Virus record (IMG/VR): IMGVR_UViG_3300021085_002574
Coordinates: 1-24,426 of that record
DNA length: 24,426 nt
Reading direction: 5' to 3' (one strand)
DNA from: a virus
Both the position numbers and the translations under genes were made by a program. The notes below the pieces were generated by a model that did not search any database, was not told where the DNA came from, and saw only the letters and a program-made list of their open reading frames with translations. Of this stretch, positions 6,697 to 13,635 are shown piece after piece. Every line of letters starts with the position of its first letter. Within the stretch, counting starts at the first letter, position 1.

Positions 6697-7079
6697 CATT
6701 AGGTGGCTTGCTGCTAATATCCCTTACAAGCAGCACTTGGTATATAAACAAATTACAAGATCAAATAGCAGTTTTAAAAGGCAATCAAATAGCTTTAGAA
6801 AATTCTATAGAACAACAAAACGAATCTATTAAAAAAAATCTAGCAAAACAAAAACAAACACAAGAGCAAGTAAATGTTCTAACTGCAAAGAACCAAGAAG
6901 CACAAAGAGAAGTTAATAAACTTAAAAATACTTTTGCAAAACATGATCTAGATAATCTTGCTTTAGCTAAACCAAAGCTAATAGAAAATATAGTTAATAA
7001 GGGAACAAAGAAAGTCAAAGAAGACTTTGTAGCTTTAACCAATCCTAATCAGTTTGATGAAAAATCTAATAATAGTTAG
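6675..7079 (+). CDS. Inner-membrane spanin-like protein (Rz-like)
   Basis: Encodes 134 residues. An N-terminal membrane anchor (about 4-22) is followed by a long Gln/Lys/Glu-rich coiled coil (about 25-90) and then NTFAKHDLDNLALAKPKLIE and a VNKGTKKV stretch. This tail is typical of phage i-spanins, which link inner and outer membranes and disrupt the envelope at the end of lysis. AGGTG lies six bases before ATG. It overlaps the cyclase end by 22 bases and the o-spanin start by 23, the overlapping layout usual for Rz/Rz1 pairs. It is therefore the first gene of the lysis block and is physically joined to the cyclase gene. Confidence 0.85.
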   Translation: MGFKLSLALGGLLLISLTSSTWYINKLQDQIAVLKGNQIALENSIEQQNESIKKNLAKQKQTQEQVNVLTAKNQEAQREVNKLKNTFAKHDLDNLALAKPKLIENIVNKGTKKVKEDFVALTNPNQFDEKSNNS

Positions 7080-7443
7080 TTTAACCTTATTCTACTTCAC
7101 AGCGTGTTCTATGTTGCCAACGCAACCTAAACCTGTGGAAGTTATAACAGTTGCAGAGCCATCCCCTATGTATCACCCGCCACTCCCAATAGAGTTATCT
7201 ATGGCGGATATTGATTGGGAAATTTTAACCCCCCAAATAATGGAAGAGTACCTTTCAGATTTAGAAACAGGCTCTGCACCTGAAACAGCATATTATTCAT
7301 TGACCACTAAAGATTATGAAAATCTATCAATGAACATGGCAGAAATAAAACGCTATATCAAAGAAACTTTACACATCATTAAGTTTTATAGAGATTATGA
7401 TAAGCAAGATCAACCTGAAGAAAAGGTGTCAGACACAAGATAA
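7057..7443 (+). CDS. Outer-membrane lipoprotein spanin-like protein (Rz1-like)
   Basis: Encodes 128 residues from ATG 7057, three bases after a TTG that could also open the frame. A lipoprotein signal ends in lipobox FTAC (Cys17). A Pro-rich stretch follows (PTQPKPVEV, YHPPLPIEL), then DIDWEILTPQIMEEYL, LTTKDYENLSMNMAEIKRYI and an Ile/Lys-rich helix. The LTxKDYENLSxN segment is familiar from o-spanin-like proteins of T4-like and marine phages. It is longer than lambda Rz1 but within the range of larger o-spanins. It should partner the upstream i-spanin across the periplasm. Confidence 0.8.
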   Translation: MKNLIIVSLTLFYFTACSMLPTQPKPVEVITVAEPSPMYHPPLPIELSMADIDWEILTPQIMEEYLSDLETGSAPETAYYSLTTKDYENLSMNMAEIKRYIKETLHIIKFYRDYDKQDQPEEKVSDTR

Positions 7444-7484
7444 TCTGATACCATTTAGATTCATTCATTATAGGAGAGACTAAT

Positions 7485-7649
7485 ATGTTAGGAATGATAG
7501 GAGAATGGTTGGGTATTATTACAGGTGTCGTATGCGGAGCATCAATACTATGTGCTTTAACCCCAACCCCAAAAGATGATGCCATGATTGGAAAGCTCTA
7601 TAAAATTTTAGAGTTGATGGCTTTAAACATCGGCAAGGCAAAGCAGTAA
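7485..7649 (+). CDS. 54-residue single-helix membrane protein, holin candidate
   Basis: A short gene lying between the spanins and the nuclease. ATG 7485 is preceded by AGGAG at 7472-7476, a good ribosome site. One hydrophobic segment (about 5-24, ending SILCALTP) precedes a charged, helical cytoplasmic-type tail (TPKDDAMIGKLYKILELMALNIGKAKQ). The TPTPKDD plus LxLxxxNxGKAK pattern is one I recall from small proteins in the lysis regions of marine phages. Position directly before the endolysin block, small size and one helix fit a holin or pinholin-like role. The function is inferred. Confidence 0.7.
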   Translation: MLGMIGEWLGIITGVVCGASILCALTPTPKDDAMIGKLYKILELMALNIGKAKQ

Positions 7650-7652
7650 GCT

Positions 7653-8048
7653 ATGTCTAAATCAGTCACACCATTTGTATACAACGCTATACTTGAAAGG
7701 GTAATAGATGGAGACACCATAGATGTGACTTTAGATTTAGGCTTTGACGTAAAGCTTCACAAACAAAGATGCAGACTTAATGGGATTGATACCCCTGAGT
7801 CACGAACTAGAAATTTAGAAGAAAAAGCACTTGGTCTTCAAGCAAAAGAAAGGCTAAAAGAATTATGTGCTGTAAAATTAGTAATACAATCACATGGGAA
7901 GGGAAAATATGGAAGGATTCTTGCGACACCTTTTACAAAAGATGGAAAAGATATTTGCCAAGCCCTTGTCAAAGAAGGACACGCAGTTGAATACTGGGGT
8001 GGCAAAAAAACAGCCAAAGTCAAAAAAGATGGAACTTGGGGAGAGTAA
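7653..8048 (+). CDS. Staphylococcal-nuclease-fold (SNase/thermonuclease-like) protein
   Basis: Encodes 131 residues, about the size of the bare SNase domain. Diagnostic parts are VIDGDTIDV (first strand and metal Asp), RLNGIDTPES (catalytic Arg and following acidic residue), the helix EEKALGLQAKERLKEL, and YGRILA (second catalytic Arg) with a Tyr/Trp-rich end. Calcium-dependent SNases cut DNA and RNA. No signal peptide is present, so it should act in the cytoplasm, perhaps in host DNA breakdown, or be released at lysis. It starts three bases after the holin-like gene and stops one base before the endolysin start. Confidence 0.88.
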   Translation: MSKSVTPFVYNAILERVIDGDTIDVTLDLGFDVKLHKQRCRLNGIDTPESRTRNLEEKALGLQAKERLKELCAVKLVIQSHGKGKYGRILATPFTKDGKDICQALVKEGHAVEYWGGKKTAKVKKDGTWGE

Positions 8049-8049
8049 T

Positions 8050-8499
8050 ATGAAAATATCACAAGAAGGAATAGCGCTTATTAAAGTATTTGAAGGGTGT
8101 AAATTAGAATCTTATAAATGTGCCGCAGATGTTTGGACAATAGGCTATGGTCATACAAAGTCTGTAGCAGAAGGGCAAGAGATAACACAGGAAGAAGCAG
8201 ATAGTATATTGCTTTCTGATCTAGAGATATATGAAGATGCTGTGCTTAAAGCTGTAGAAGTACCATTACATCAACATCAATTTGATGCTTTAGTTTCATG
8301 GACTTTTAATCTTGGTGGTGCAAACCTAAACGCTTCAACGATGCTTAAAGTAATTAACAAAGCTGAATATGAAGATGTTCCTGCACAGATAAAGAGATGG
8401 AATAAAGCAGGTGGAAAGGTGCTACAAGGTCTTATAAGGCGTAGAGAAGCAGAAGCACTATTATTTGAAGGTAAAGACTGGGAAAATGGCACTAAGTAA
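8050..8499 (+). CDS. GH24 lysozyme-type endolysin
   Basis: Encodes 149 residues, a normal length for T4/P22-like muramidases that cut peptidoglycan between MurNAc and GlcNAc. I chose ATG 8050 because the family start MKISQEGIALIKVFEG lies there and GGGGAGAG sits just upstream; a longer frame from 7894 only overlaps the nuclease gene. The catalytic pattern E-x8-(D/C)-x5-T is met by Glu15, Cys24 and Thr30 (WTIGYGHT), the Cys variant known in phage lysozymes. LVSWTFNLG and RRREAEALLFEG are further family marks. No signal-anchor is seen, so release should depend on a holin. Confidence 0.93.
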   Translation: MKISQEGIALIKVFEGCKLESYKCAADVWTIGYGHTKSVAEGQEITQEEADSILLSDLEIYEDAVLKAVEVPLHQHQFDALVSWTFNLGGANLNASTMLKVINKAEYEDVPAQIKRWNKAGGKVLQGLIRRREAEALLFEGKDWENGTK

Positions 8500-8710
8500 A
8501 ACACAAACTAAAAGACTCGGTGGAATATTAGCAATAATGTTTGGTGATGATATACCTAGTGAAAACTTAACTGCTTTGATTGCAGATGGTTTTATAAAAG
8601 TAGAGGGTCAAAAATACACTCTTACTGATAAAGGCTTAGATGAAAAAAACCGTCTTTGTACCCTATGTGGTTTAAATATCAAATACAGTTCAGAAAATAA
8701 AATTAGTTAA
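8486..8710 (+). CDS. Small winged-helix-like protein, unknown function
   Basis: Encodes 74 residues from ATG 8486, 14 bases before the endolysin stop. The stretch LTALIADGFIKVEGQKYTLTDKGLDEKNRL looks like a recognition helix followed by a beta-wing with the LTxKG ending of winged-helix proteins. A CTLC motif follows near the C-terminus, a possible single metal or disulfide pair. It may be a small DNA-binding regulator of late genes, but no family is certain. Its stop overlaps the convergent gene by eight bases. Confidence 0.75.
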   Translation: MALSKTQTKRLGGILAIMFGDDIPSENLTALIADGFIKVEGQKYTLTDKGLDEKNRLCTLCGLNIKYSSENKIS

Positions 8711-8882
8711 TAAAAACTTTTGATTCAAGCTGTTTGTATCCCCACATTTTTTTAAATGTAATTTCTGCTTCATCTATACTTAATTTTTTTTCTTTGTACA
8801 TTTCTCTTTCCATTCTATTAGCTTGATACCATCTATAAAAGTTTACAGTGTACGGTGTATCATCATCATATAAAAAATCCAT
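8703..8882 (-). CDS. 59-residue small early protein, unknown function
   Basis: A short leftward gene whose ATG at 8882 follows AGGGG with a six-base spacer. The product begins MDFLYDDDTPYTVNFYRWYQ and continues as a charged helix with Trp and Tyr (NRMEREMYKEKK, FKKMWGYKQ). It is soluble, aromatic-rich and has no recognised motif. It is the last gene of the leftward early cluster, and its end overlaps the convergent late gene by eight bases. The leader GGGGTTATTATG is shared exactly with the gene starting at 10875. Confidence 0.75.
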   Translation of the reverse strand: MDFLYDDDTPYTVNFYRWYQANRMEREMYKEKKLSIDEAEITFKKMWGYKQLESKVFIN

Positions 8883-8890
8883 AATAACCC

Positions 8891-9271
8891 CTATGAAAAA
8901 GAAACGAATTGCATATAAGGCTCTTCTTTGTAACCTTTAGGCATCCATTTAGTTATTTTTTTTATGGTATCAATATTTCTATCAAATGAAATAGTGTTAC
9001 CTTTACCATCATCACATGCTAACAATGCTTTTCCTGCATAACATCTACCTTTTGTATGATCTTTAGTTACTAATTTGAAGTATCTATTTTCAATTAGCAA
9101 ACCTTCATCATCAATGTACATAATTACATTTCCACCAAGTCGCACCACATCAAAACATCTGCAATCAATCAGACTTGTTATGTTTGCAGGATTTTCGTTG
9201 TTTGTTACAACTTCTGTAGTAATTTCTTGATTATGTGGGTCAATTACAATTACATCTATTTTCTTACTCAT
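8891..9271 (-). CDS. DUF3846-like protein, unknown function
   Basis: Encodes 126 residues. The order DVIVIDPHNQEIT..., VVRLGGNVIMYIDDEGLLIENRYF, then GKALLACDDGKGNTISF resembles the DUF3846 family of phage and plasmid proteins, in which a beta-sheet core carries a Y-x-D-D-E-G hairpin. Their role is unknown to me. The start overlaps the preceding gene's end by eight bases, so it is translationally coupled within the early operon. Confidence 0.75.
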   Translation of the reverse strand: MSKKIDVIVIDPHNQEITTEVVTNNENPANITSLIDCRCFDVVRLGGNVIMYIDDEGLLIENRYFKLVTKDHTKGRCYAGKALLACDDGKGNTISFDRNIDTIKKITKWMPKGYKEEPYMQFVSFS

Positions 9272-9467
9272 TTATTACCTCAACTAATTTAAAGTATTGC
9301 TTAATTGCAATCTCAATTCTTTTATTAATATTTGCATGACCGTTCTCAAAACGACATATCATGCTTCTGTTTGGAATGCCTTTTGTAAGGTATCCAAGAT
9401 GTTGCGCTAACTCACTTTGAGTAACGTCATGTTTTTTTCTTAATTCATAAAGCTCTAGACCATTCAT
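9264..9467 (-). CDS. Small XRE/Cro-family helix-turn-helix regulator
   Basis: Encodes 67 residues, about the size of a lone HTH domain. The helix-turn-helix is at about 15-45: VTQSELAQHLGY as helices 2 and turn, then IPNRSMICRFENGHANIN with the recognition helix and the usual F-E-N-G end. It should bind a phage operator as a dimer. The GTTTA-N6-TAAAC dyads at 4828, 11158 and 21782 are natural candidate targets, since it is encoded in the operon one of them would control. That link is inference. Its ATGA overlaps the upstream stop. Confidence 0.85.
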   Translation of the reverse strand: MNGLELYELRKKHDVTQSELAQHLGYLTKGIPNRSMICRFENGHANINKRIEIAIKQYFKLVEVINE

Positions 9468-9649
9468 TTTATATCCTCCATTTCTATTCCAAGATTATCT
9501 AAAACTGTTGCATACCACGCATCAATAGTTTGATTGCAGTCATTCTCTGTCCAATCACATGGGTCAATTTTTTTATAGTTCCACTTAGTAAACCATATTA
9601 CGAACACATGCCAAAGTTTAGGATTTGTTTCTATACAAGGCTTATGCAT
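9464..9649 (-). CDS. Small Trp-rich early protein, unknown function
   Basis: Encodes 61 residues from ATG 9649, chosen over 9682 because AGAGGT lies just upstream of it. The sequence is rich in Trp, Cys and charged residues (WHVFVIWFTKWNYKKIDPCDW), with a helical end containing TIDAWYATVLDNLG. No known family. Overlaps both neighbours by a few bases. Small, aromatic early proteins like this are often host-takeover or anti-defence factors in other phages, but nothing specific shows it here. Confidence 0.7.
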   Translation of the reverse strand: MHKPCIETNPKLWHVFVIWFTKWNYKKIDPCDWTENDCNQTIDAWYATVLDNLGIEMEDIK

Positions 9650-10028
9650 TTTTTTTACCTCTTTTAATAATAGTTCTTGCATAAACTATACTTCCATAAT
9701 TTATACCATCATCATTAAATTCATCATTGATATCAGTTCTTACTTGGCGCATATTTGAAAAAGGGTATTCAGAAACAACAAGTTCACTAAAAATGTCACC
9801 TGCAACTTGCCACGCTCGCAAATCACCATTAGCACCAATATAAAAACAATCAGATGAAGTCTCTAACTGTACATATTTATTAATCCAGTAAACATCTAGC
9901 TTACCTCTAACCTCTTTTAAGGGTATGTTTTTGTTTCTTAACCAATTAGCCTGTCCATCATAAGATAAGCGATTAGATGATCTTAGCTCTATCTTGTAGA
10001 CGTTTTTCATTCGCATTTCTTCTATCAT
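9642..10028 (-). CDS. Small early protein, unknown function
   Basis: Encodes 128 residues from ATG 10028, which shares one base with the stop of the upstream gene (TGATG). A TTG at 10031 could extend it by one codon. The sequence has alternating beta-like stretches (VYKIELRSSNRLSY, KLDVYWINKYVQLE) and one Cys. No family recognised. The C-terminus is strongly basic (TIIKRGKKNA), as in some nucleic-acid-binding proteins. Confidence 0.75.
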   Translation of the reverse strand: MIEEMRMKNVYKIELRSSNRLSYDGQANWLRNKNIPLKEVRGKLDVYWINKYVQLETSSDCFYIGANGDLRAWQVAGDIFSELVVSEYPFSNMRQVRTDINDEFNDDGINYGSIVYARTIIKRGKKNA

Positions 10029-10192
10029 CAATGTAACTCCTTGCCATATTTAATAGCGTTGTGAAGTCTTATCCACTCTTCACTGTTTATTGTCTCTCTA
10101 ATAACATGCACTTTCATGCTCATAAAATCTAATTTATATTTGTTTGATAGTTGCTCTATAACATCAAACATTAATTCTTGTCTTGCACTCAT
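10028..10192 (-). CDS. 54-residue small early protein, unknown function
   Basis: A short gene bridging an otherwise empty 157-base interval. ATG 10192 overlaps the preceding stop (ATGA) and its TGA shares one base with the next start (TGATG), so it is coupled on both sides. The product is one helical, charged chain: MSARQELMFDVIEQLSNKY followed by MKVHVIRETINSEEW and IKYGKEL. Coding preference and coupling support it as real. No function known. Confidence 0.7.
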   Translation of the reverse strand: MSARQELMFDVIEQLSNKYKLDFMSMKVHVIRETINSEEWIRLHNAIKYGKELH

Positions 10193-10377
10193 AGTATTTT
10201 CCCAGTTTTTTTATCTATAGCTGCTATGAAACCATAATGATCTCTAAGCACCCACCATTTATTAAATTCAGCACTTAATTCTTTGCAGGGTTGGTTGTAT
10301 GTCATACCCGCATCTGATGCTCTGCTTATATATTGATATTTAGCTTGTTCATATGTTGTGGCTTTGTTATTTGACAT
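10189..10377 (-). CDS. Small early protein, unknown function
   Basis: Encodes 62 residues from ATG 10377, which has GGAG about eight bases upstream; an earlier in-frame ATG at 10392 lies within the upstream gene. Sequence features are a helical start (TTYEQAKYQYISRASDAG), a lone Cys (NQPCKEL) and an aromatic end (KWWVLRDHYGFIAAIDKKTG). The last part could pair as a beta-hairpin. No family recognised. It overlaps both neighbours. Confidence 0.7.
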   Translation of the reverse strand: MSNNKATTYEQAKYQYISRASDAGMTYNQPCKELSAEFNKWWVLRDHYGFIAAIDKKTGKIL

Positions 10378-10570
10378 ATTTACACTCTCCACTTATCTCA
10401 AAGTCATACCATTGGTATAACTCTTCTCTGTTTTCTAAATAAATTTTATTAAAAAGAAGTTCTAGTTTTCTATCAGCCTCTTCGTATCCAAATTCTTCAA
10501 TAAACTCAATCATGTTGTGCTTTATACATATCATGGTTAATGAGTCTACAAAATTACTTACATGCTTCAT
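10367..10570 (-). CDS. Small acidic early protein, unknown function
   Basis: Encodes 67 residues, helix-rich and acidic in the middle (MIEFIEEFGYEEADRKLEL), with two Cys. Its ATG overlaps the preceding stop (TAATG), so it is coupled to the upstream gene. No known domain. The arrangement of amphipathic helices suits a small protein-binding factor, but no role can be assigned. Confidence 0.72.
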   Translation of the reverse strand: MKHVSNFVDSLTMICIKHNMIEFIEEFGYEEADRKLELLFNKIYLENREELYQWYDFEISGECKYVK

Positions 10571-10875
10571 TACTTAACCCTCCACAATCTAACTTCATAA
10601 GTTTGTTCATCTTTTTTAATTGTTCTTGATATTACTTTTGGGTAATCAGTAGCGTAATATGTGCCGCCTTTCCACTTAGGATTATCTTTAATCTGCTCAT
10701 AACCGTTTGCTAGTCGCATTTTTTGCGCTGTCAAATAAATCTTAGTTAGATTAGCAGGGTTGTTTACAAGTATTGAGTCTCCTATTTGCATTTCATCAAT
10801 AAGTGATTCAGCATCTATGTTTGAAATAGTGTTGCTACAAGGTAGCGGTATGTTTTTTTCTATATTAACAGTCAT
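10570..10875 (-). CDS. Small early protein, unknown function
   Basis: Encodes 101 residues. The first 50 carry a hydrophobic/acidic mix (IDAESLIDEMQIGDSILVNNP), then a helix (LTKIYLTAQKMRLANG) and an aromatic beta-like end (KGGTYYATDYPKVISRT, YEVRLWRVK). The N-terminal D-S-I-L-V plus the helix hints at a small RNA/DNA-binding alpha-beta fold, without a named family. GGGGTTATTATG precedes it, as at the 59-residue gene. Confidence 0.75.
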   Translation of the reverse strand: MTVNIEKNIPLPCSNTISNIDAESLIDEMQIGDSILVNNPANLTKIYLTAQKMRLANGYEQIKDNPKWKGGTYYATDYPKVISRTIKKDEQTYEVRLWRVK

Positions 10876-10884
10876 AATAACCCC

Positions 10885-11130
10885 TTATAGCACTGCTATT
10901 TTTTCTGCTAGGTCATGAAAGTTTGCATCTTCTAAAGCTTCACTAGCAACTGTTAATATTTTATCCCCATCCCATTTAGTAAATTTACTAACTACAAGCG
11001 CAAGCGCTTCCTCATCTGTAGCATGATGATCAGCAACAAATGATTTTTTCTTAATTGCTTCAAGCAATACAGGTAACACTTGATCAATCATTGCATCAGT
11101 GCTTTGGTTTGTGTCTAAAGTAATATTCAT
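10885..11130 (-). CDS. First gene of the leftward early operon, small acidic protein of unknown function
   Basis: Encodes 81 residues from ATG 11130, set by a strong AAAAGGAG seven bases upstream; upstream in-frame Met codons lie in the promoter. The product is acidic and helical (STDAMIDQVLPVLLEAIKKK, DEEALALVVSKFTKWDGDK, ASEALEDANFHDLAEKI). No Cys-based site or known fold. As the promoter-proximal gene it is probably the most strongly expressed of the set, as is common for early host-takeover proteins. That role is inference. Confidence 0.78.
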   Translation of the reverse strand: MNITLDTNQSTDAMIDQVLPVLLEAIKKKSFVADHHATDEEALALVVSKFTKWDGDKILTVASEALEDANFHDLAEKIAVL

Positions 11131-11154
11131 ATTATCTCCTTTTAAATTATGTAC

Positions 11155-11204
11155 TTTGTTTAACATAATAAACATTATATAGACTTTTATGACCAATACA
11201 ACCC
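11155..11204 (-). promoter_or_regulatory. Leftward early promoter/operator, copy 2 of an exact 50-bp repeat
   Basis: Identical to 4825-4874. On the minus strand -35 TTGTAT (11196-11201) and -10 TATAAT (11174-11179) are 16 bases apart, with dyad GTTTATTATGTTAAAC at 11158-11173 at the start point. It lies between the recombination block and the small early genes and drives 11130 to 8703. Copy 2 differs just outside the repeat, so the duplicated unit is the promoter and operator alone. Confidence 0.75.
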
Positions 11205-11230
11205 CAAAACGTACTTTTTTTTAAATTATT

Positions 11231-11578
11231 TTAGAAAGGTAAGTCATTGTCATCTATATCATGCATTTGTGTGCCTTCCCACAAGCTTTTTGCATATTCT
11301 TTTCCAAAGTTACCTTTCATACCATAGTTTTCAAAAAATAACTTTTCTGATCCATATTTTGTATGCAGTAGCTGATGATGAAATAAACAAAGAGGAATAA
11401 CATTTGCATCTTCTGCTTTTAGAGACATACCGCGCACACCTAGCCAAGGCTTCAATAAATGATGTGCTTGTACTATTCTATGATGCGAATAGTAGCCTGC
11501 CTTACATATGGTGCAAGGCAAACTACGAACATACTGCAGATGTTTTGTATTCTTAGAAGGGCGCTTTTTGTTCATCAT
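11231..11578 (-). CDS. HNH endonuclease with an SSB-like acidic C-terminal tip
   Basis: Encodes 115 residues from ATG 11578 (a TTG at 11581 and an ATG at 11575 are alternatives). The N-terminus is basic. CTIC (about 20-23) and the pair AHHLL, then VIPLCLFHHQLLH, give the beta-beta-alpha metal HNH site with its Cys ligands; the family recalls DUF968-type phage nucleases. The last residues, DDNDLPF, copy the SSB C-terminal tip (acidic run then P-F) that recruits recombination and repair enzymes. It overlaps the upstream gene by 26 bases and ends the recombination operon. Confidence 0.85.
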   Translation of the reverse strand: MMNKKRPSKNTKHLQYVRSLPCTICKAGYYSHHRIVQAHHLLKPWLGVRGMSLKAEDANVIPLCLFHHQLLHTKYGSEKLFFENYGMKGNFGKEYAKSLWEGTQMHDIDDNDLPF

Positions 11579-11912
11579 CAACTAGTTTTAATGAACAGCT
11601 TTGAAAGTCAATACCGCTATTAGCACTTACTTGATTCCAAGCGCCATATTTGTAAAACGAACCATCAAAATATATTTTTCCTCCAACATCGGGACTTCTT
11701 TCATTTAGCTTTTCATTGGCATCATGAACATAAACTAAACCTGCACTAAACATCAATTCATGTTTAATTTGTCCTTTGTCATTCTCACTTTCTACCATGA
11801 CACCATATCTTTTGACACCTCCAATAGTAAAGCTACCTCTTTTTATAACCTTTGACTTTGTCTCATTAAACAAAGCACCTTTCAAATTATCATCAAATTT
11901 ATCATTCATCAT
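11553..11912 (-). CDS. Small protein with an SSB-like C-terminal tip, possible ssDNA-binding protein
   Basis: Encodes 119 residues. A basic, beta-rich body (KVIKRGSFTIGGVKRYGVMVE, HELMFSAGLVYVH, GGKIYFDGSFYKYGAW) is followed by an acidic tail ending DDEQKAPF. The P-F end and acidic run resemble the protein-docking tip of bacterial SSB, and an OB-fold would fit the strand pattern, but no family match is certain. AGGAG lies three to seven bases before the two possible Met codons (11912 and 11909). Its place next to the annealing protein and exonuclease suits an ssDNA-binding role. Confidence 0.75.
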   Translation of the reverse strand: MMNDKFDDNLKGALFNETKSKVIKRGSFTIGGVKRYGVMVESENDKGQIKHELMFSAGLVYVHDANEKLNERSPDVGGKIYFDGSFYKYGAWNQVSANSGIDFQSCSLKLVDDEQKAPF

Positions 11913-12177
11913 TTACTCCTTTTATAGTTAATTTATATTGCCAACCTTTGCTGTTCCAAATTCTTTTTTTCTCTACCACTTCACCATATAAACACAGATC
12001 ATATTTTTCTCTAGCGTAATCTTTTCTTAGATTTCTTATGGCTGCACTAATAGTAGGCTCACCATACATCTTGCCTGTTTTGTTTCTTATAGTTTGTTGT
12101 AAATCCCAAAACGTCCACCACTTACCATTGCGCATACACATAAAAACAAAATCATCTAGAGTTGTTGGTTTAATCAT
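11902..12177 (-). CDS. Small winged-helix-like protein, unknown function
   Basis: Encodes 91 residues. The order FMCMRNGKWWTFWDLQQTIRN, then TISAAIRNLRKDYA and a basic beta end (KRIWNSKGWQYKLTIKG) fits a winged helix, where a recognition helix is followed by a hairpin. Such proteins accompany replication or recombination genes in phages. No more specific family is recognised. The start overlaps the annealing-protein gene by eight bases and its stop overlaps the next gene. Confidence 0.75.
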   Translation of the reverse strand: MIKPTTLDDFVFMCMRNGKWWTFWDLQQTIRNKTGKMYGEPTISAAIRNLRKDYAREKYDLCLYGEVVEKKRIWNSKGWQYKLTIKGVNDE

Positions 12178-12859
12178 TGGCGCTATTTTCGTATATTGCT
12201 AATAATTTATCATAAGCAGCTTTTGTATCACCATCTGATGCTACCTGTGCTTTTATTATTGTTTCTTTGTTAAGTGTGAATATTCTTTTGCAATCACTGC
12301 TTTTTGGGTCTGATAAAAATGTTCTTAAATGATGTAGGTACTTTTCTTCATTATCAGTATTTATTACAACAGCTTTATTGTCAGATTCAATTTTATATTT
12401 ACCTTTAACTTTTTTTATTATCTCAGAAGCCCTGCTTGCTACAGGCTTTAGTTTTGTTGCGCTTGGCTTGCTGTTGATAGCGTTATCAACCTCAAAAGCA
12501 CTAGCATATTCACCGCCACCTAATCCGCAACATGCAAGCGCTCTACCTATTGCACTTGTGCAACAATTTTCAAGTGCCGATGTTTTATTAACCATGCCTG
12601 CTGCTCTATATTCTTCTGCATAGTCATTGCCTAATACCCTAAGTTCCCCATCAATGTATACGCTTACAGTGGCTTTGACTACCACTCTAGTATCATCATG
12701 GTGTATAACTTCTGTTGCAATTTGTGCATCAGTTCCTAGATGTTTTCTAAAGCTGTGTACTCGTGTGTCTACAGTGGTATAAAACTTTCCTTTGATATTA
12801 ACCTTATCTGTATTTGGCAGATTAGCTATTTCACTGATTGCATTTTTTAAATTCTCCAT
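12170..12859 (-). CDS. Single-strand annealing recombinase (Rad52/Erf-like superfamily)
   Basis: Encodes 229 residues from ATG 12859, which shares one base with the exonuclease stop (TAATG) and has GGAG six bases upstream; an ATG at 12871 lacks such a site. The N-terminal half carries a beta-beta-beta-alpha type core (TDAQIATEVIHHDDTRVVVKA, then YRAAGMVNKTSALENC). The segment TSAIGRALACCGLGGGEYASAFE is characteristic of phage annealing proteins of the Erf/Sak type. The C-terminal half is Lys-rich. It should pair complementary ssDNA made by the exonuclease just upstream. Exact subfamily is unsure. Confidence 0.82.
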   Translation of the reverse strand: MENLKNAISEIANLPNTDKVNIKGKFYTTVDTRVHSFRKHLGTDAQIATEVIHHDDTRVVVKATVSVYIDGELRVLGNDYAEEYRAAGMVNKTSALENCCTSAIGRALACCGLGGGEYASAFEVDNAINSKPSATKLKPVASRASEIIKKVKGKYKIESDNKAVVINTDNEEKYLHHLRTFLSDPKSSDCKRIFTLNKETIIKAQVASDGDTKAAYDKLLAIYENSAND

Positions 12860-13635
12860 TATATTCTCCATAGTTTTTTTGCTTCTTGTTTTTCTTTATT
12901 TGACCATTTCCAATCATCAAAGTTTGGAAAAAACAATTCAGCTATTCCGTTTACATCATTACTATAAGAAAGCACGTTCATCATACTCATACATGCCCTC
13001 TTAACCTCATTAATATGCGTATCTACATTTTGAACAGGTGTTGTAACGACTTGTTGTTTAGTCTTTGTTACATGCACATAGTCAATTATAGGCACACAAT
13101 TTTCAGCAGCCGCATAAATGCTAAGCTGTCTTGAAACCGTATCTAACATTTTTGTTGGTAGGCGATTCACCGTTTTTATATCACGAACTACCCCTTCATA
13201 CTGCAAGTCTAAATATCCAATAATTGGGATTGGTAGAAAATCATACTCTAGTACAATTCTTTTTTGCGTATCAATAGGCTCACCTAATTCTCTAAAGTGT
13301 GGTATTGCTATATCAATATATGAATTTAATAAATCTCTTTCTTTTGATACCTTATCTAAATCAAAGCCAATTTTTTCATCTTGTGCCTTAATCATTTTTT
13401 CATCAAATATTTCTTTAGCTAATGTTTGACATTGTTTAACAGAAAGATTTTCATAAACTGCTTTGCAAATAACATCATCAACAGCTATACCTCTCCACAT
13501 AGCAGGTGAACCAAAGCTATCACGATAGCCACCAACATAAGTAAGAACCCATCTTGCGGGATTTGTTATAAACTCATTTATAGATGATGCACTAAGATAT
13601 TCTATATTGTGCGCTTCAAAGGGGTTGTTAGTCAT
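12859..13635 (-). CDS. PD-(D/E)XK exonuclease (RecB/Cas4-like) of the phage recombination pair
   Basis: Encodes 258 residues. SASSINEFITNPARWVL is the usual start of RecB-family phage nucleases (S-x-S-x-hydrophobic, Pro-x-x-W). The active site appears in GYLDLQYEGVVRDIKTVNR (Asp then Asp-x-Lys). ITYRQLSIYA-like residues follow as MLDTVSRQLSIYAAAE, the Gln-Tyr helix of this fold. I do not see a four-Cys iron-sulfur cluster. It should chew one strand to create ssDNA for the annealing protein. It begins 86 bases from the divergent regulator gene. Confidence 0.88.
   Translation of the reverse strand: MTNNPFEAHNIEYLSASSINEFITNPARWVLTYVGGYRDSFGSPAMWRGIAVDDVICKAVYENLSVKQCQTLAKEIFDEKMIKAQDEKIGFDLDKVSKERDLLNSYIDIAIPHFRELGEPIDTQKRIVLEYDFLPIPIIGYLDLQYEGVVRDIKTVNRLPTKMLDTVSRQLSIYAAAENCVPIIDYVHVTKTKQQVVTTPVQNVDTHINEVKRACMSMMNVLSYSNDVNGIAELFFPNFDDWKWSNKEKQEAKKLWRI

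Noticed and set aside
7894-8049. N-terminal extension of the endolysin frame
   Set aside because: It overlaps the nuclease gene in another frame; the family start and ribosome site are at 8050.
8690-8730. Bidirectional terminator at the convergent gene ends
   Set aside because: No stem-loop with a T-run is visible; the genes simply overlap by eight bases.
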